From: Lamellibrachia satsuma
Taxonomy: Eukaryota > Annelida > Polychaeta > Sabellida > Siboglinidae
DNA: 64,000 nucleotides
Assembly (NCBI GenBank): GCA_033239005.1
Contig: BSQZ01000072.1
Location: 1,648,501 to 1,712,500 of the forward strand
Direction of reading: 5' to 3'
A program made the position numbers and the translations under genes. Every line of letters begins with the position of its first letter. Position 1 is the stretch's first letter. This document shows positions 13,601 through 23,066 of the stretch, one piece after another. Below the pieces are notes generated by a model. That model ran no database searches. It was not told where the DNA came from and was given only the letters and a program-made list of their open reading frames with translations.

Positions 13601-15487
13601 GGGCCGAATGTTCAAAATGTATGACTGGATCAACAGTCAACCCAACTGACAAGACATGTCGAGGTGAGCATTTAATATTTTACTAGTATTGTTAATATTC
13701 CATAAGTCATGTATATGTGGATAGACAAAAGTGTTCTTCACATACAGAATTTAAGTTCTCTGTACAAAACTTGATTTGTACTGAACTCCAGCTACTTATT
13801 GAAGTAATCTGGTCTGTGTTTGCTGCAGACTGTGCCAGTAATTGTGCCAGTTGTGCATCAACTGAACCAGGCAAATGCGACACGTGTAACATTGGCTTTC
13901 GACTGAAAGCAGACAAGACATGTGAAGGTCAGTCAATTTGCGTAACAACTGTATAATTCTATCCCGGTTGGGTTCTACTGTAATTATGTAATTCTTAATT
14001 AATTACAGTTACAGTGTAATTGTAATTGAATTTGAACTCTAATTGTATTTTATTTTTTATGCGGCTGTGTAATTGTAATTAACCATTGAAATTAAGCCCA
14101 ACCCTAAAACACCATCTAAAAATTTGCTGTAATGATAAATGTAATGTGCCTTTATAAAGCAATATAGTTGTGCTCAACCTGTGAAACATCGTAATTAATT
14201 TTTTAACTGCCGTAATTGTAATAGATTGTTAAAGCAATTTCATTGTAATTTCTTTAAGTGTTGCAATCATAATTGAGTTGTTATGAAGCTGTGTAGTTGA
14301 CAACTGTAATTTAACACAACCCTGAATTCTATATTATTATAATAACACACGTGTGTGTAATTTTTCTTATATTTACCTGTATGTCTATATAGTAATCAGC
14401 AAGAACCTGAATGTTATGTCAATGAGGGGATGAATGTTGAAGCACCTCACAGAATTTAGATCTGCCTAGCGCAGTATTTCATTGATTATCATTTCAAATG
14501 TTTAGGCTTTTCTGGACATTTCAGTTGTGTCCAATCATAACTCTTCATAATCGGTAATTTTATGTAAGAAAATGTGTTGCAGCCTGTGACCCGAACTGCG
14601 AGGCCTGCTCTACAAATGGAGTGGGGAAATGTGATTCTGACAAGTGCAATAATAAATTTGGCTACAACAGCCAAACAAAGATGTGTGTCGGTTAGTGAAG
14701 TCATTTCTTCAGGTGACACAGACAGTATAATTTCACCACTTTTGCTACAATGAAGCACTGAGATTGACAATTAACTGTCCTGATTATAGTGGAACAAAAA
14801 CACAATCGTGTTTGTCACATTCTCTTCTACAAGACAGCAACAATGTGCTTATATATGTGTATTACAAAGAGAAGTTACATCCATGTAATGCAGCTTTCAT
14901 TATCAGAAGAAACATGTTTCATGACTATAAAGTTTCATTTTATGTAAAATAAAACAGAAGATTGTTCTTCTCTGTCAGACAGTATACGTTACATTACATA
15001 CTAGTCAATGAGACATTGTATGCAGCCTGGTTTGCCTAAAAGAGACCCCATAATGCAAAATATGTGATCTCCGTGTGTGTTATAATGGAAATGTGGTGTC
15101 TTGCAGTTATTTCTTTGGTTAAACATGTCAACTTTGATTTCCAGCTTGTCCCGCCAAATGCCAGCAGTGCACAGTGAATGCTGCAGGAACAGCAGAATGC
15201 AGTGCTGACAAGTGTGACTCAGGATATGGTCTCAAGGATGCTGACAAGACATGCCAGGGTTAGTTACACTAGATATGGTTCTTATTCAGGAACAACCACT
15301 TTTGACGTTTCGTAAAATATCTGTGTAGAGTGGACAACAATAATTACTTAACTTTGTCAAAGCAGCCAGTCATTCGTCAACTCATTGTGTGCGATGATCA
15401 TTAGTGTTATATTTATAATAAACAAAATACTTTTCATGAACCAATGGGGTGGTAACTGGAACCAAATATTATGAATGCCTTTTCTCA

Positions 15488-15561
<74 letters not shown>

Positions 15562-18500
15562 TATGACAATATGTGTGTGTGTATATACAACATTGACAAA
15601 TATCAAGAGTATCAGATTTAATAGATAAATAAAAGCTAATACCAAGATAAAAATAAGGGTATGCTTACTAAGACATCCATGAGTTCAAGATCATGTCTTC
15701 TTTCTATTTAAAATCTTCTAGTCTATTTAAAATGGTATTCATGTCTTGTGCCTTCCAGAATGTTCATCATACTGCGCGACATGCACGGATGAGAAGAAAG
15801 ATGGGGTGATGGTGTGTGACACGTGTAACCCACACTTCGAGCTCAATGATGATGTATGTGCTGCGTGCCCAGCCAACTGTCTGGAGTGCAGTGAAAGTAA
15901 TGGCGCCATGGTCTGTTCCACCTGCAAGAGTCACTACGTTGTGATGGATGACAAGACCTGCAGCGGTAAGTATCAGAGCACCGCTGCACTAGGAGTATCA
16001 GAGCACTGCTTCACTAAGAGTATCAGAGCACTGCTACGCTAAGAGTATCAGAGCACCACTGCACTAAAAGTATCAGATCACTACTAGACTAAGAGAATCA
16101 GAGTGTGTGGGAATTTTTAAGAAAGGTCTTAAAAAGATCATAAATTTGATTTTACCAAACTTGGTTGGAGTTTATAATTCAACAAAGGTGGAATGGATTG
16201 CATATCGATGAGTAATACCCTTCTTTTTTCAAATTATACAGTTTGATCACCAAATATCATGGACAAATTTCTTAAATTTTCAAAGTATTGTTCATAAAAA
16301 TGTCTAAATTCACAGCCGCACACGCTGTGTGTTAGAGCAAGGTTGCAGTAAGTAAATGAGTGTGTGGAACTGTGCTTATACCCCAGAGTATGTTGAATGA
16401 AAAACAATATTGTGGAGAATATAGTCATTTACACATCTAATACTAATTACAATTGCATTTTTTTTATGAAACACATATTTAGGTTTCACGGAGAATGTAT
16501 TTGAATTAACTTTTAGTGTATTGAATAGGAAGGAATGTAAATGATACATCTGTATTCTGTTCTCTATACATAATTTTTTTAGCAAAGCAGCGGCTGACCT
16601 GTGGATAAGGAAACCATTACTTTATGGAGAGTGCAATTCTTACTCTACATTCAACCAAATGAGACAATATAAATGATATAATATATATATACTTTGTCCC
16701 TATGTCTATTACAAATACTAACATCACTTATAATATAGCAACACCCTGAATTAAGAAGATTAGAAATTGCTAAATGTAGTTGTGCAGATAGCACGTTAGA
16801 TACATTGAAGTAGTAATAAACAAACGATAATCATTTATCCTGCTCAGCTTGTCCGCTCCGATGTGACACGTGCTCACAGACAGGAGGCACCATCACATGT
16901 GACACCTGTCAATCAGACTACGTCATGGACAAGGACAAGGCTTGCAAGAGTAAGTACATGACTTTGTTTACAACTGTGACTAACTGGTTGCTTGTCCTGT
17001 TTCTTATATTCACCCCAAAACATTCAAATTACACGGTCAAAGTACCCTTAGGTATATTTTATAAATTTTATTATTTTTATAGTATATTGAAACACATTTG
17101 TGTGGTTAAGATGTTAGAAGAGACATAGTTTGTACCATGAAACATTATTCTGCAATAAAGACAATCAGACTACAACTATGATGACAATATGGTGTATTGG
17201 TCCTCATCATCAAAACATCAGTTACTAAGCACCTTTTGTTTTGGCATAATTTATCCAGGCATTTACACATGCATCTATAACAATATGTCGAAATCAAGCA
17301 GTTTCTTACATAATGAAGTTACAGCATAGCTGTTGCAGTTCCATCTGATCATACCAGACATACGCCATAATTGTACACCATCGAAGAACGGAATTGAGAT
17401 AGCAAATTTTTTTTGTTATTGCTGTTACTTTATGCTGTCCGCTGGCTTGTTTGTAGCCTGCTCAGAGGTATTTGAACACTGCAAAACTTGCACAAGCGCT
17501 GACAACGACGGCAAACATGTTTGCAATGATTGTTACCCTGGATTCACCCTCAAGGATGACAAATCTGCTTGTCTCTGTAAGTGCAAACCTGCATTCAGTT
17601 TTGTATTGTTCACTTGTCAGAGAAAGTTGACACGTTGAATAACAAACTCACTCAAAATAAATAGAACCACCGATCATGTTTATGTATAAAACAGCATAAA
17701 TAAAGGTTAACTAGAAATTTACGCAACAATTTATGTAATGTTCCTGGAGCAATACATGTCTTAAAAGCAGAAATGATTACGTTATATAAACCTTTAGAAA
17801 ACATTGTGATTTGCGAACATAGTACTCGTTCAAAAAAGTTTTTTTAAGTAAAGAATACACTCTCCTAAACATATATTTACCAACACATTGTTGGTAAATA
17901 TACGTTTAGGAGAGTGGTGATCAAGCAGGGCAGCCTTATTAGAAACTCACTTGGTATGTCGTTGATAAAGTTGATCAAGTCAAGTGGCTACAGTCTCTGT
18001 TGTATTTTCTTGCAGCCTGTGACAGTCTGGACAACTGTGATGTGTGCAAGGACGATGCTCTGGTGTGTGACACATGCTCCAGTGGTTACACACCCAATGA
18101 TGACAAGAATGAGTGCGGCGGTGAGTGAGTCAAGTAAACACACCCATTCGAGGCTGTTCCACCACTGAACCTCCCCCACTACAATAATAATAATAATTTA
18201 TATACCCCCTGACCTGAATGCACTTAAAATAAAATGCTCTCGTGCACTACGTCAGATTGCAAGGCGGATGTAATATTCAACATTAAAATCAAATAATCAT
18301 AGTAATGTGCATGACCTTCCTTTATTCGGCATATAAAGTTGGCATAATTCTTAGAGTAAAGTTTTCAATTTTCGTAACCAAAATGATTAGATTGACTGAC
18401 AACTAATAACAAAATGATTAGATTGACTGACAACTAATAACAATAAGAAATGTTGACACTAACTTTCCTGCTGTGTTTGTTGATAACGAGACTTCCTTGT

Positions 18501-21500
18501 GTACAATTGGTTCTTCTTGGGCACATAGTGATGTGCTACGAGTGCAAAGGGTCAGGATGTGACAGTCTCAGCAACGACAAGTCCTCCCTGTGTCTCATCA
18601 ACTCTGGCCAGGGTTGCTGGGTGAGTAGCAACATTTACACACTACAATATTTCAGGGATGAAACAACCATATGGCTGTGTGCACTCTATGCTATAGACTA
18701 ATCTAACTAATAATATTTGTAAATTGTGTGAAAATCTGCAAGTTTTATATGACCCTGTGGTAGCACACAGGCTTAACAGAGGTGTGGCTCAACAATCTAA
18801 TACTCACTTGATGTCATAAGACATATGGTCAACTTCTGTGTGTCCACTTAGTCGTACAAATAAGTAGTTCACAAGAGGCATTGACAGAAATTCTGATTGA
18901 ATAAGTAATAAAATCCCTGCCTTGTATCACCGTTGGAATGAATGAATGAATGAATCAATCAAAAACCTTTATTCAAGCAAGTCAGGTTGTAGTACAAATG
19001 TAGATAGACAAAGCATGTAAATAAAAAACTTGAAAGGAGTAACTCGGAAGTAAAAATACGTATAAGGTCGTGTTACTCCAGTGCAGATCTGCTCCAGTGT
19101 ATACAACATTCAATAACAACTAAGTATATCTTCTTAATAGGTACAAACACAGACGATAACATAAATCATTTATGATTTATTATATTGACAACTTAGACCT
19201 AACTCGACTGATGTGGTCTTTCCAGTTTAACGACTCATCGATAAGAACACCAAGACATTTCGTAACATGTACGTTTGTTATCTGAGTATATTTTATCCTG
19301 ATATATACATATATATATATGTATATATCAGGAACTCGTGTTCAGCAAGAAAATAACATGTAATTGGTTTTGGCTGTCAATGACATAGAGAATAAACAGT
19401 TTAGGACCAAGTATTGTGGGACTCCACACTTTATTGTTTGGATATGCTAACAAATTGGCTGCGATTATCCAAGTAACTTGTAATCCAATTATGAGCAATT
19501 CCACGAATGCCGGACAGTTCTAGCTTTCTACACGTTTAAAGGTCCTTTGTCAATTCAAGTTTTTGCTCGTCTTTTTATAGAGTTATTTCACATGCAATCA
19601 AACCTATGTAGTATCACCTATGACACGCTAGCTTGTTTGTACCAATGTGTTAATTAGTTTTAATTAAATCATGGGACAAACTATTAAATTAAATTCAGCA
19701 AAAACGGGGCATGCGTTATGCTATGCAAGTTATCTGACGTAATGATCATAGTCAATTTGTTTGATGATTTAACAAAACTGGTCCTGCTGTATGCGTTATG
19801 CTATGCAAGTTATCTGACGTAATGATCATAGTCAATTTGTTTGATGATTTAACAAAACTGGTCCTGCTGTATGCGTTATGCTATGCAAGTTATCTGACCT
19901 AATGATCAAAGTCAATTCGTTTGATGATTTAACAAAACTGGTCCTGCTGTATGCGTTATGCTATGCAAGTTATCTGACCTAATGATCAAAGTCAATTCGT
20001 TTGATGATTTAACAAAACTAGTCCTGCTGTATGCGTTATGCTATGCAAGTTATCTGACCTAATGATCAAAGTCAATTCGTTTGATGATTTAACAAAACTA
20101 GTCCTGCTGTATGCGCTATGTTATGCACGTTCTCTGATCTAATGATCAAAGTCAATTCATTTGATGATTTAACAAAAGTAACATCAAATGAACCTGATTC
20201 ACAATGGGCTAAAGGAAGTTTTTGAAGGATTTAATTGTAACAGTGTTATTATACTGCTGATGATGTCATCATTACTATACATGTACGGATCAGATGTACT
20301 TCACATCACAATATGTGCCACTTAGGATTATGATTTGTCACCAGATGGAGATGGTGGAAGTCGACGATGTGAAGACACACACCCGCACATGCTCCAATGT
20401 CACCTGCTCCAGCACCTACAATGAAGAGTATTGCCAGGAGGCATCCGGCAAGAAAGTATGTGTCTACTCACACCCTCCCAGTCTCTCGATATGACTGGAG
20501 ATCTCACACTTTTTGGTCATTTTTCAAACTACTCCCGATTTCCAAAACAAATCTCCCGTTTTTTTTATATTTGATTTTACTGTTTTTTTTCTTTTTTAAC
20601 TTGATTAAGTTGATTTACTTATATTAATGTGTTTTGGATATAAAAAAAATTAATAAAGCCGAAAGTATGAAAGTCGTTTCACTTGAAAATGTTTTTTTGT
20701 GGACCCTGGATGTAGAAACTCTTGAAAGTTAACTCATCAATCAGAGTTGTTGGGTAATTTGGGTCAAATACATTTGATAGATGGTAGATGGCACCACCAA
20801 AGAACACTTTTTAACATCCAAGAGTATTCAACTTGTCATTAAAAGAGGGAGTTGTTCCGTTTGAATGGAAAGAAGCAAACATCATACCATTATTTAAAAA
20901 GGGTTCGAGAAATAAGTCAGAGAATTACAGACCAGTGAGTTTAACGTCAGTGATTTGTAAATTATTAGAAAGGTTAATTAAAGACCATATGGTGGACTTC
21001 CTCGTTAAGCATAAATTATTAAATTCATCTCAACATGGATTCCTTAAAGCGAGGTCATGCTTAACAAATGTGTTATGTTTTTTGGAAGAAATCACTAAGT
21101 GGATAGACGAGGGATCGCCAGTAGATATTATCTACTTAGATTTTCAGAAAGCTTTTGACAAAGTGCCACATCAAAGATTGCTACTTAAATTAAAAGCCCA
21201 TGGTATCGGGGATAGCATAACTGACTGGATAGAACAATGGCTGACTGACAGAAGACAACGAGTTGTAGTAGATGGCGAAGTTTCAAATTGGAAATCGGTT
21301 TTGAGTGGGGTACCTCAAGGATCAGTATTAGGACCTATATTATTCTTAATTTATATCAATGACTTGGACGAGAGTATAACAAGTAACGTACTGAAATTTC
21401 ATGGACGACACAAAACTGTTTAGAAAGGTTAATACTGATGGTGATAAACAACATTTACAAAACGATCTAGACAGATTAGTGAAATGGTCTGAGAAATGGC

Positions 21501-23066
21501 AGATGCTGTTCAATTTTGGGAAATGTAAATGCCTACATACAGGACATGGGAACTTGAATGTAAACTATAAAATGGGAGCTACTGTTCTTGGTACTACTGC
21601 AAAAGAAAAGGACTTAGGAGTTACAATAAGCGCTGATATGAAAGTTTCAGAGCAGTGTGGTATTGCAGCTTCAAAGGGTAATCAAATTCTTGGATTGATT
21701 AGAAGAAACATAACATACAAGGGAAAAAAGTTAATTATACCTCTTTATAAAGCAATAGTTAGACCTCATTTAGAATACTGTATACAAGCATGGAGACCAT
21801 ATCGTAAGAAGGATATAGATACGCTTGAACGCATACAAAGGAGAGCAACTAAAATGATTCCAGAACTTAGAGACCTTAGTTATGAAGAACGCCTGAAAGA
21901 ATGTGGTTTAACAACTCTAGAGACAAGGAGGTTAAGAGGAGATCAGATTGAAGTTTTTAAGATATTGAATGGGTATGAAAATATTGATAGAAATATGTTT
22001 TTCTCACTCAAGAAGGATAGCAGAACTAGAGGACATGAGGTAAAATTAGTAAAGGATCAATGTAGATTGGACATCAGGAAGCACTCGTTCTCACAGAGGA
22101 CAGTAAATGAATGGAACAAACTGTCTACAGATTGTGTAACTGCTAGCAGCGTGAATATGTTTAAAAACAAGGTTGACACATATATCAGGAGGGCGGGTTA
22201 TAAGTAGGTGAACATTGTTGGACTCTCAATAAGCCAATGGCTTCCTTGTCCACTTGCCATCTGGGCCTCTGGCTTGGATGGCAAATCTTGTTAAATCCTT
22301 GAAAAAAATCAGCCGCTGTGAGATTACATGATGGACAGATTTGTTGCTATTTACTTGTGCAATCTTGTCATTCATAAATGTGTCATTTATAAATGACACA
22401 TTTTCCAGGAAGCATGGTTTTTTATAACCGTCCCCTTTTAACTGCAATGCAGTACTGTCCACAATAGGTCGAACAAATATACTATAAATAATATAAATAC
22501 CAAAAAAGATGACTATACTTTTGTGTTTCAGTTAAAAATTCAAAGTAATTAAAAACAGTCATCACCACAAATTTAGTTAACAATAAATAAATGTGCATCT
22601 TAGTTCAAGAACTTAGTTCATGAACTTAGGTACTACATATGACATGCCCCAGATAGATAAACCGACTGAAGTATGTTGTTGTAATCTTATTAGGTTAACA
22701 ATTATCAATAAATACCTGATGTAAATACAGAGTTGTTAAATTTTAGTATCTTGGTTAACATCTGTCTACTCTGAAACATCTCTCAAAGAAAATAACAAAT
22801 TATCTTGGTTTAAATACAACACTGTGGCTAATTAAAATGTTGTTGTGACTTCAACGTGGTCTACATATTGGTTCTGTCCTGACCAAACCTAAACCGCTGA
22901 TTCGTTGACTTTGTAGGAATGCAAGCAGTGCTGCAGCTCCAACAATTGCAACAACAAGGTGTTGACTGGTGCGGCCTCCGGGTTCCTGCGTGGAGGATTC
23001 TGGGTGAAAGTGAATCTTGCGGTAGCATCACTTATCACCTACTCCTTCAGCATGCTGCTCCTGTAG
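3372..23066 (+). CDS. Modular furin-like repeat / Ly6 GPI-anchored surface protein
   Basis: At least 20 coding exons join in a continuous frame of 2,300 nt (about 765 residues seen; the 5' end and signal peptide are not identified). Exons 1-17 encode 18 six-cysteine modules of about 33-39 residues, pattern C-x3-C-x2-C-x(7-12)-C-x(2-4)-C-x(9-13)-C, similar to furin/growth-factor-receptor cysteine-rich repeats. All module exons are phase 1-1, so they can be duplicated without breaking the frame. Exons 18-20 form a Ly6/uPAR-type domain (VMCYECKG at the start, the diagnostic CCSSNNCNN at the end), then a small-residue stretch (TGAASG) and a hydrophobic tail ending in LLL-stop, as expected of a GPI-anchor signal. 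The likely location is the outer face of the plasma membrane; the ligand is unknown. Introns carry LINEs and satellites. I do not recognise the gene; a PCSK5-like or zonadhesin-like label from automated annotation would rest on the repeats alone. The domain reading is firm, the function is open. Confidence 0.85.
3741..3845 (+). CDS. Module exon 2
   Basis: Acceptor TTCAG before 3741 and donor GTAAGT after 3845; 35 codons, phase 1-1. Six cysteines with C-x4-C spacing between the fourth and fifth (CDTGRC). Confidence 0.88.
4527..4634 (+). CDS. Module exon 3
   Basis: Acceptor CTTCAG, donor GTAAGT. Encodes [16 protein letters not shown]..., six cysteines, phase 1-1. The intron that follows contains the LINE at 4807-7735. 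Confidence 0.88.
4827..5654 (+). pseudogene. LINE endonuclease domain (second family)
   Basis: A 275-residue frame with N-T-N-S, V-E-T-K-L-D (catalytic Glu), [10 protein letters not shown] and S-D-H-E-S, the standard apurinic-type endonuclease blocks. A run of Cs near 5635 appears to break the frame before the RT. Confidence 0.85.
5785..7371 (+). pseudogene. LINE reverse transcriptase (second family)
   Basis: A 528-residue frame with [30 protein letters not shown] and the catalytic FADDSIIY. The usual GVPQGS glycine is serine here. A frameshift near 7370 detaches the C-terminal end, so the copy is probably inactive. Confidence 0.88.
7736..8160. other. Intronic non-coding stretch
   Basis: Possible LINE tail followed by AT-rich intron DNA. 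I see no exon or structured RNA. Confidence 0.4.
8169..8410 (+). repeat. 34-bp tandem repeat, about 7 copies
   Basis: Unit GCATTTGTTTACAGCATTTA plus TTTGGCAAAATCTT, nearly identical copies every 34 bp. Each unit contains TTTGTTTACAG, which looks like a splice acceptor. It is open in all three plus frames because 34 is not a multiple of 3 and the unit lacks stops; this is not evidence of coding. Confidence 0.95.
8489..8536. repeat. (TA)n microsatellite
   Basis: An almost pure alternating AT run. Confidence 0.95.
8803..8910 (+). CDS. Module exon 4
   Basis: Acceptor TGTTTCAG, donor GTAAGT. Encodes [16 protein letters not shown]..., six cysteines, phase 1-1. Confidence 0.88.
8990..9480. repeat. 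Degenerate CTCCTCATGGGTAC-rich repeat
   Basis: About 490 bp of imperfect units built on TCATGGGTACCTCCT. It starts within about 80 bp of exon 4's donor. Low complexity; the open frames across it are not credible proteins. Confidence 0.85.
9481..9984. other. Intronic non-coding stretch
   Basis: AT-rich; no exon seen before the acceptor at 9984. Confidence 0.4.
9985..10089 (+). CDS. Module exon 5
   Basis: Acceptor TTTCCCAG, donor GTGAGT. Encodes [16 protein letters not shown]..., six cysteines, phase 1-1. Confidence 0.88.
10531..10606. repeat. (TA)n microsatellite
   Basis: About 75 bp of pure alternating TA in the intron between module exons 5 and 6. Confidence 0.95.
10735..10845 (+). CDS. 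Module exon 6, degenerate (four cysteines)
   Basis: Acceptor CCCTGTAG, donor GTGAGT, phase 1-1 and in frame. Compared with its neighbours the first cysteine is Ala and the third is Thr, and the following loop is a run of threonines (VTTTTTY). The second, fourth, fifth and sixth cysteines are kept. A genuine but diverged module. Confidence 0.8.
11499..11606 (+). CDS. Module exon 7
   Basis: Acceptor CATTTTAG, donor GTAAGT. Encodes [17 protein letters not shown]..., six cysteines, phase 1-1. Confidence 0.88.
11607..12594. other. Intron 7
   Basis: A TG/CA-rich stretch (11667-11745), then AT-rich DNA. 11932-11980 resembles 3172-3220. No exon recognised. Confidence 0.4.
12595..12705 (+). CDS. Module exon 8
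   Basis: Acceptor TTGACAG, donor GTGAGT. Encodes [16 protein letters not shown]..., six cysteines, phase 1-1. Close paralogue of exon 9, including intron sequence before the acceptor. Confidence 0.88.
12937..13053 (+). CDS. Module exon 9
   Basis: Acceptor TTGACAG, donor GTGAGT. Encodes [17 protein letters not shown]..., six cysteines, phase 1-1. Shares TGATAAAACCAACCA upstream with exon 8, a recent exon-plus-intron duplication. Confidence 0.88.
13054..13552. other. Intron 9
   Basis: AT-rich; no exon or repeat recognised. Confidence 0.4.
13553..13663 (+). CDS. Module exon 10
   Basis: Acceptor CTTTCAG, donor GTGAGC. Six cysteines; the first module in which cysteines 4 and 5 are only two residues apart (CSKC), the classical furin-repeat spacing. 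Confidence 0.88.
13829..13927 (+). CDS. Module exon 11
   Basis: Acceptor TGCTGCAG, donor GTCAGT. The shortest module (33 codons): [19 protein letters not shown]..., phase 1-1. Confidence 0.88.
13928..14582. other. Intron 11 with TGTAATTGTAATT-rich sequence
   Basis: About 13980-14310 is a degenerate run of TAATT/GTAATTG motifs; otherwise ordinary AT-rich intron DNA. Confidence 0.5.
14583..14690 (+). CDS. Module exon 12
   Basis: Acceptor TGTTGCAG, donor GTTAGT. Six cysteines with the longer CDSDKC spacing, phase 1-1. Confidence 0.87.
15145..15258 (+). CDS. Module exon 13
   Basis: Acceptor TTTCCAG, donor GTTAGT. Encodes [14 protein letters not shown]..., six cysteines, CSADKC spacing, phase 1-1. 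Confidence 0.87.
15495..15562. repeat. (TA)n(TG)n microsatellite
   Basis: Alternating TA followed by TG in intron 13. Confidence 0.95.
15759..15965 (+). CDS. Module exon 14, two modules in one exon
   Basis: Acceptor CTTCCAG, donor GTAAGT; 207 nt, exactly two module lengths, phase 1-1. Module A starts [13 protein letters not shown], module [14 protein letters not shown]; both have the CxxC fourth/fifth cysteine pair. An internal intron was lost here, or never gained. Confidence 0.9.
15964..16105 (+). repeat. About 25-bp minisatellite at exon 14 donor
   Basis: About five imperfect copies of GTATCAGAGCACTGCTACAC plus TAAGA. The first copy overlaps the donor GTAAGTATCAGAGCACCGC. Confidence 0.85.
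16108..16847. other. Intron 14, contains dispersed repeat
   Basis: 16108-16310 is recognisably related to 57335-57560 (shared GGTCTTAAAA, ATAATTCAACAAAG and TGGAATGGA blocks). The rest is AT-rich intron DNA. Confidence 0.6.
16848..16949 (+). CDS. Module exon 15
   Basis: Acceptor GCTCAG, donor GTAAGT. Encodes [13 protein letters not shown]...CDTC, six cysteines, phase 1-1. Confidence 0.88.
16950..17456. other. Intron 15
   Basis: AT-rich; nothing recognised. Confidence 0.4.
17457..17576 (+). CDS. Module exon 16
   Basis: Acceptor TTTGTAG, donor GTAAGT. Six cysteines, with a longer first loop ([11 protein letters not shown]), phase 1-1. Confidence 0.87.
17858..17916. repeat. Long perfect-type hairpin
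   Basis: Two 28-bp arms (17858-17885 and 17889-17916) with one mismatch around a 3-nt loop, in intron 16. Confidence 0.9.
18016..18120 (+). CDS. Module exon 17 (last furin-like module)
   Basis: Acceptor CTTGCAG, donor GTGAGT. Encodes [20 protein letters not shown]..., phase 1-1, feeding the phase-1 entry of the Ly6 exon. Confidence 0.88.
18121..18528. other. Intron 17
   Basis: A short (AAT)n near 18183-18200 and a direct repeat of about 33 bp at 18378-18443 (ATGATTAGATTGACTGACAA twice). No exon. Confidence 0.5.
18529..18620 (+). CDS. Ly6/uPAR domain, exon 18
   Basis: Acceptor CACATAG, donor GTGAGT. Encodes [14 protein letters not shown]...GQGCW, the first half of a three-finger Ly6-type fold. 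Enters in phase 1 and leaves in phase 0. Confidence 0.87.
18940..19565 (-). mobile_element. LINE remnant (reverse transcriptase C-terminal part)
   Basis: On the minus strand it reads a decayed GVPQ...LGP-LF motif near 19400-19425 and a clear [17 protein letters not shown] motif near 19195-19250, the post-palm RT region of L2/jockey-like LINEs. The 3' end is (TTCA)n at 18937-18955, preceded by an AATAAAGG element. 5' truncated and frame-broken. Confidence 0.75.
19711..20178. repeat. 80-bp tandem repeat, about 6 copies
   Basis: Units begin ATGCGTTATGCTATGCAAGT at 19711, 19791, 19871, 19951, 20031 and 20111 (diverged). The unit and its 5' flank (about 19620-19690) resemble a single copy at 28440-28730. 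Confidence 0.95.
20345..20455 (+). CDS. Ly6/uPAR domain, exon 19
   Basis: Acceptor GTCACCAG, donor GTATGT, 37 codons, phase 0-0. Three cysteines (TRTCSNVTC and EEYC) in the middle of the Ly6 fold; N-V-T is a possible N-glycosylation site. Confidence 0.85.
20820..22295 (+). mobile_element. CR1-type LINE, 3' half (copy B)
   Basis: Same family as copies at 1 and 32535, beginning inside the reverse transcriptase at AAGAGTATTCAACTTG and ending with the shared 3' tail (...GGCAAATCTTGTTAAATC). It lies in the last intron of the GPI-anchored gene, same strand as the gene. Confidence 0.9.
20833..22207 (+). pseudogene. LINE reverse transcriptase, C-terminal fragment
   Basis: Two overlapping frames (20833-21423, 21401-22207). 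Motifs [30 protein letters not shown] and [12 protein letters not shown] are intact. At the catalytic box the first frame reads KFHGRH instead of KFADDT because of a one-base gain near 21400, so the active site is split by a frameshift. Confidence 0.9.
22377..22402. repeat. 26-bp perfect palindrome
   Basis: AATGTGTCATTTATAAATGA continuing to ACACATT; self-complementary without a loop. Confidence 0.85.
22403..22916. other. Rest of last intron
   Basis: AT-rich, no repeat or exon recognised. Confidence 0.4.
22917..23066 (+). CDS. Exon 20: Ly6 end and GPI-anchor signal
   Basis: Acceptor TTTGTAG. Encodes [16 protein letters not shown] (the Ly6 C-terminal CC-x4-C-N signature), then TGAASGF (candidate omega-site residues G/A/A/S), a short polar spacer and a hydrophobic end [13 protein letters not shown]...LLL followed by stop TAG at 23064-23066. 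Confidence 0.9.
   Translation, partial: ECKQCCSSNNCNNKVLTGAASGFLRGGFWVKVNLAVASLITYSFSMLLL

Noticed and set aside
20294..20494. Using the upstream in-frame ATG at 20294 as a gene start
   Set aside because: The sequence before 20345 is intron; the AG acceptor and phase fit exon 19 of the Ly6 domain.
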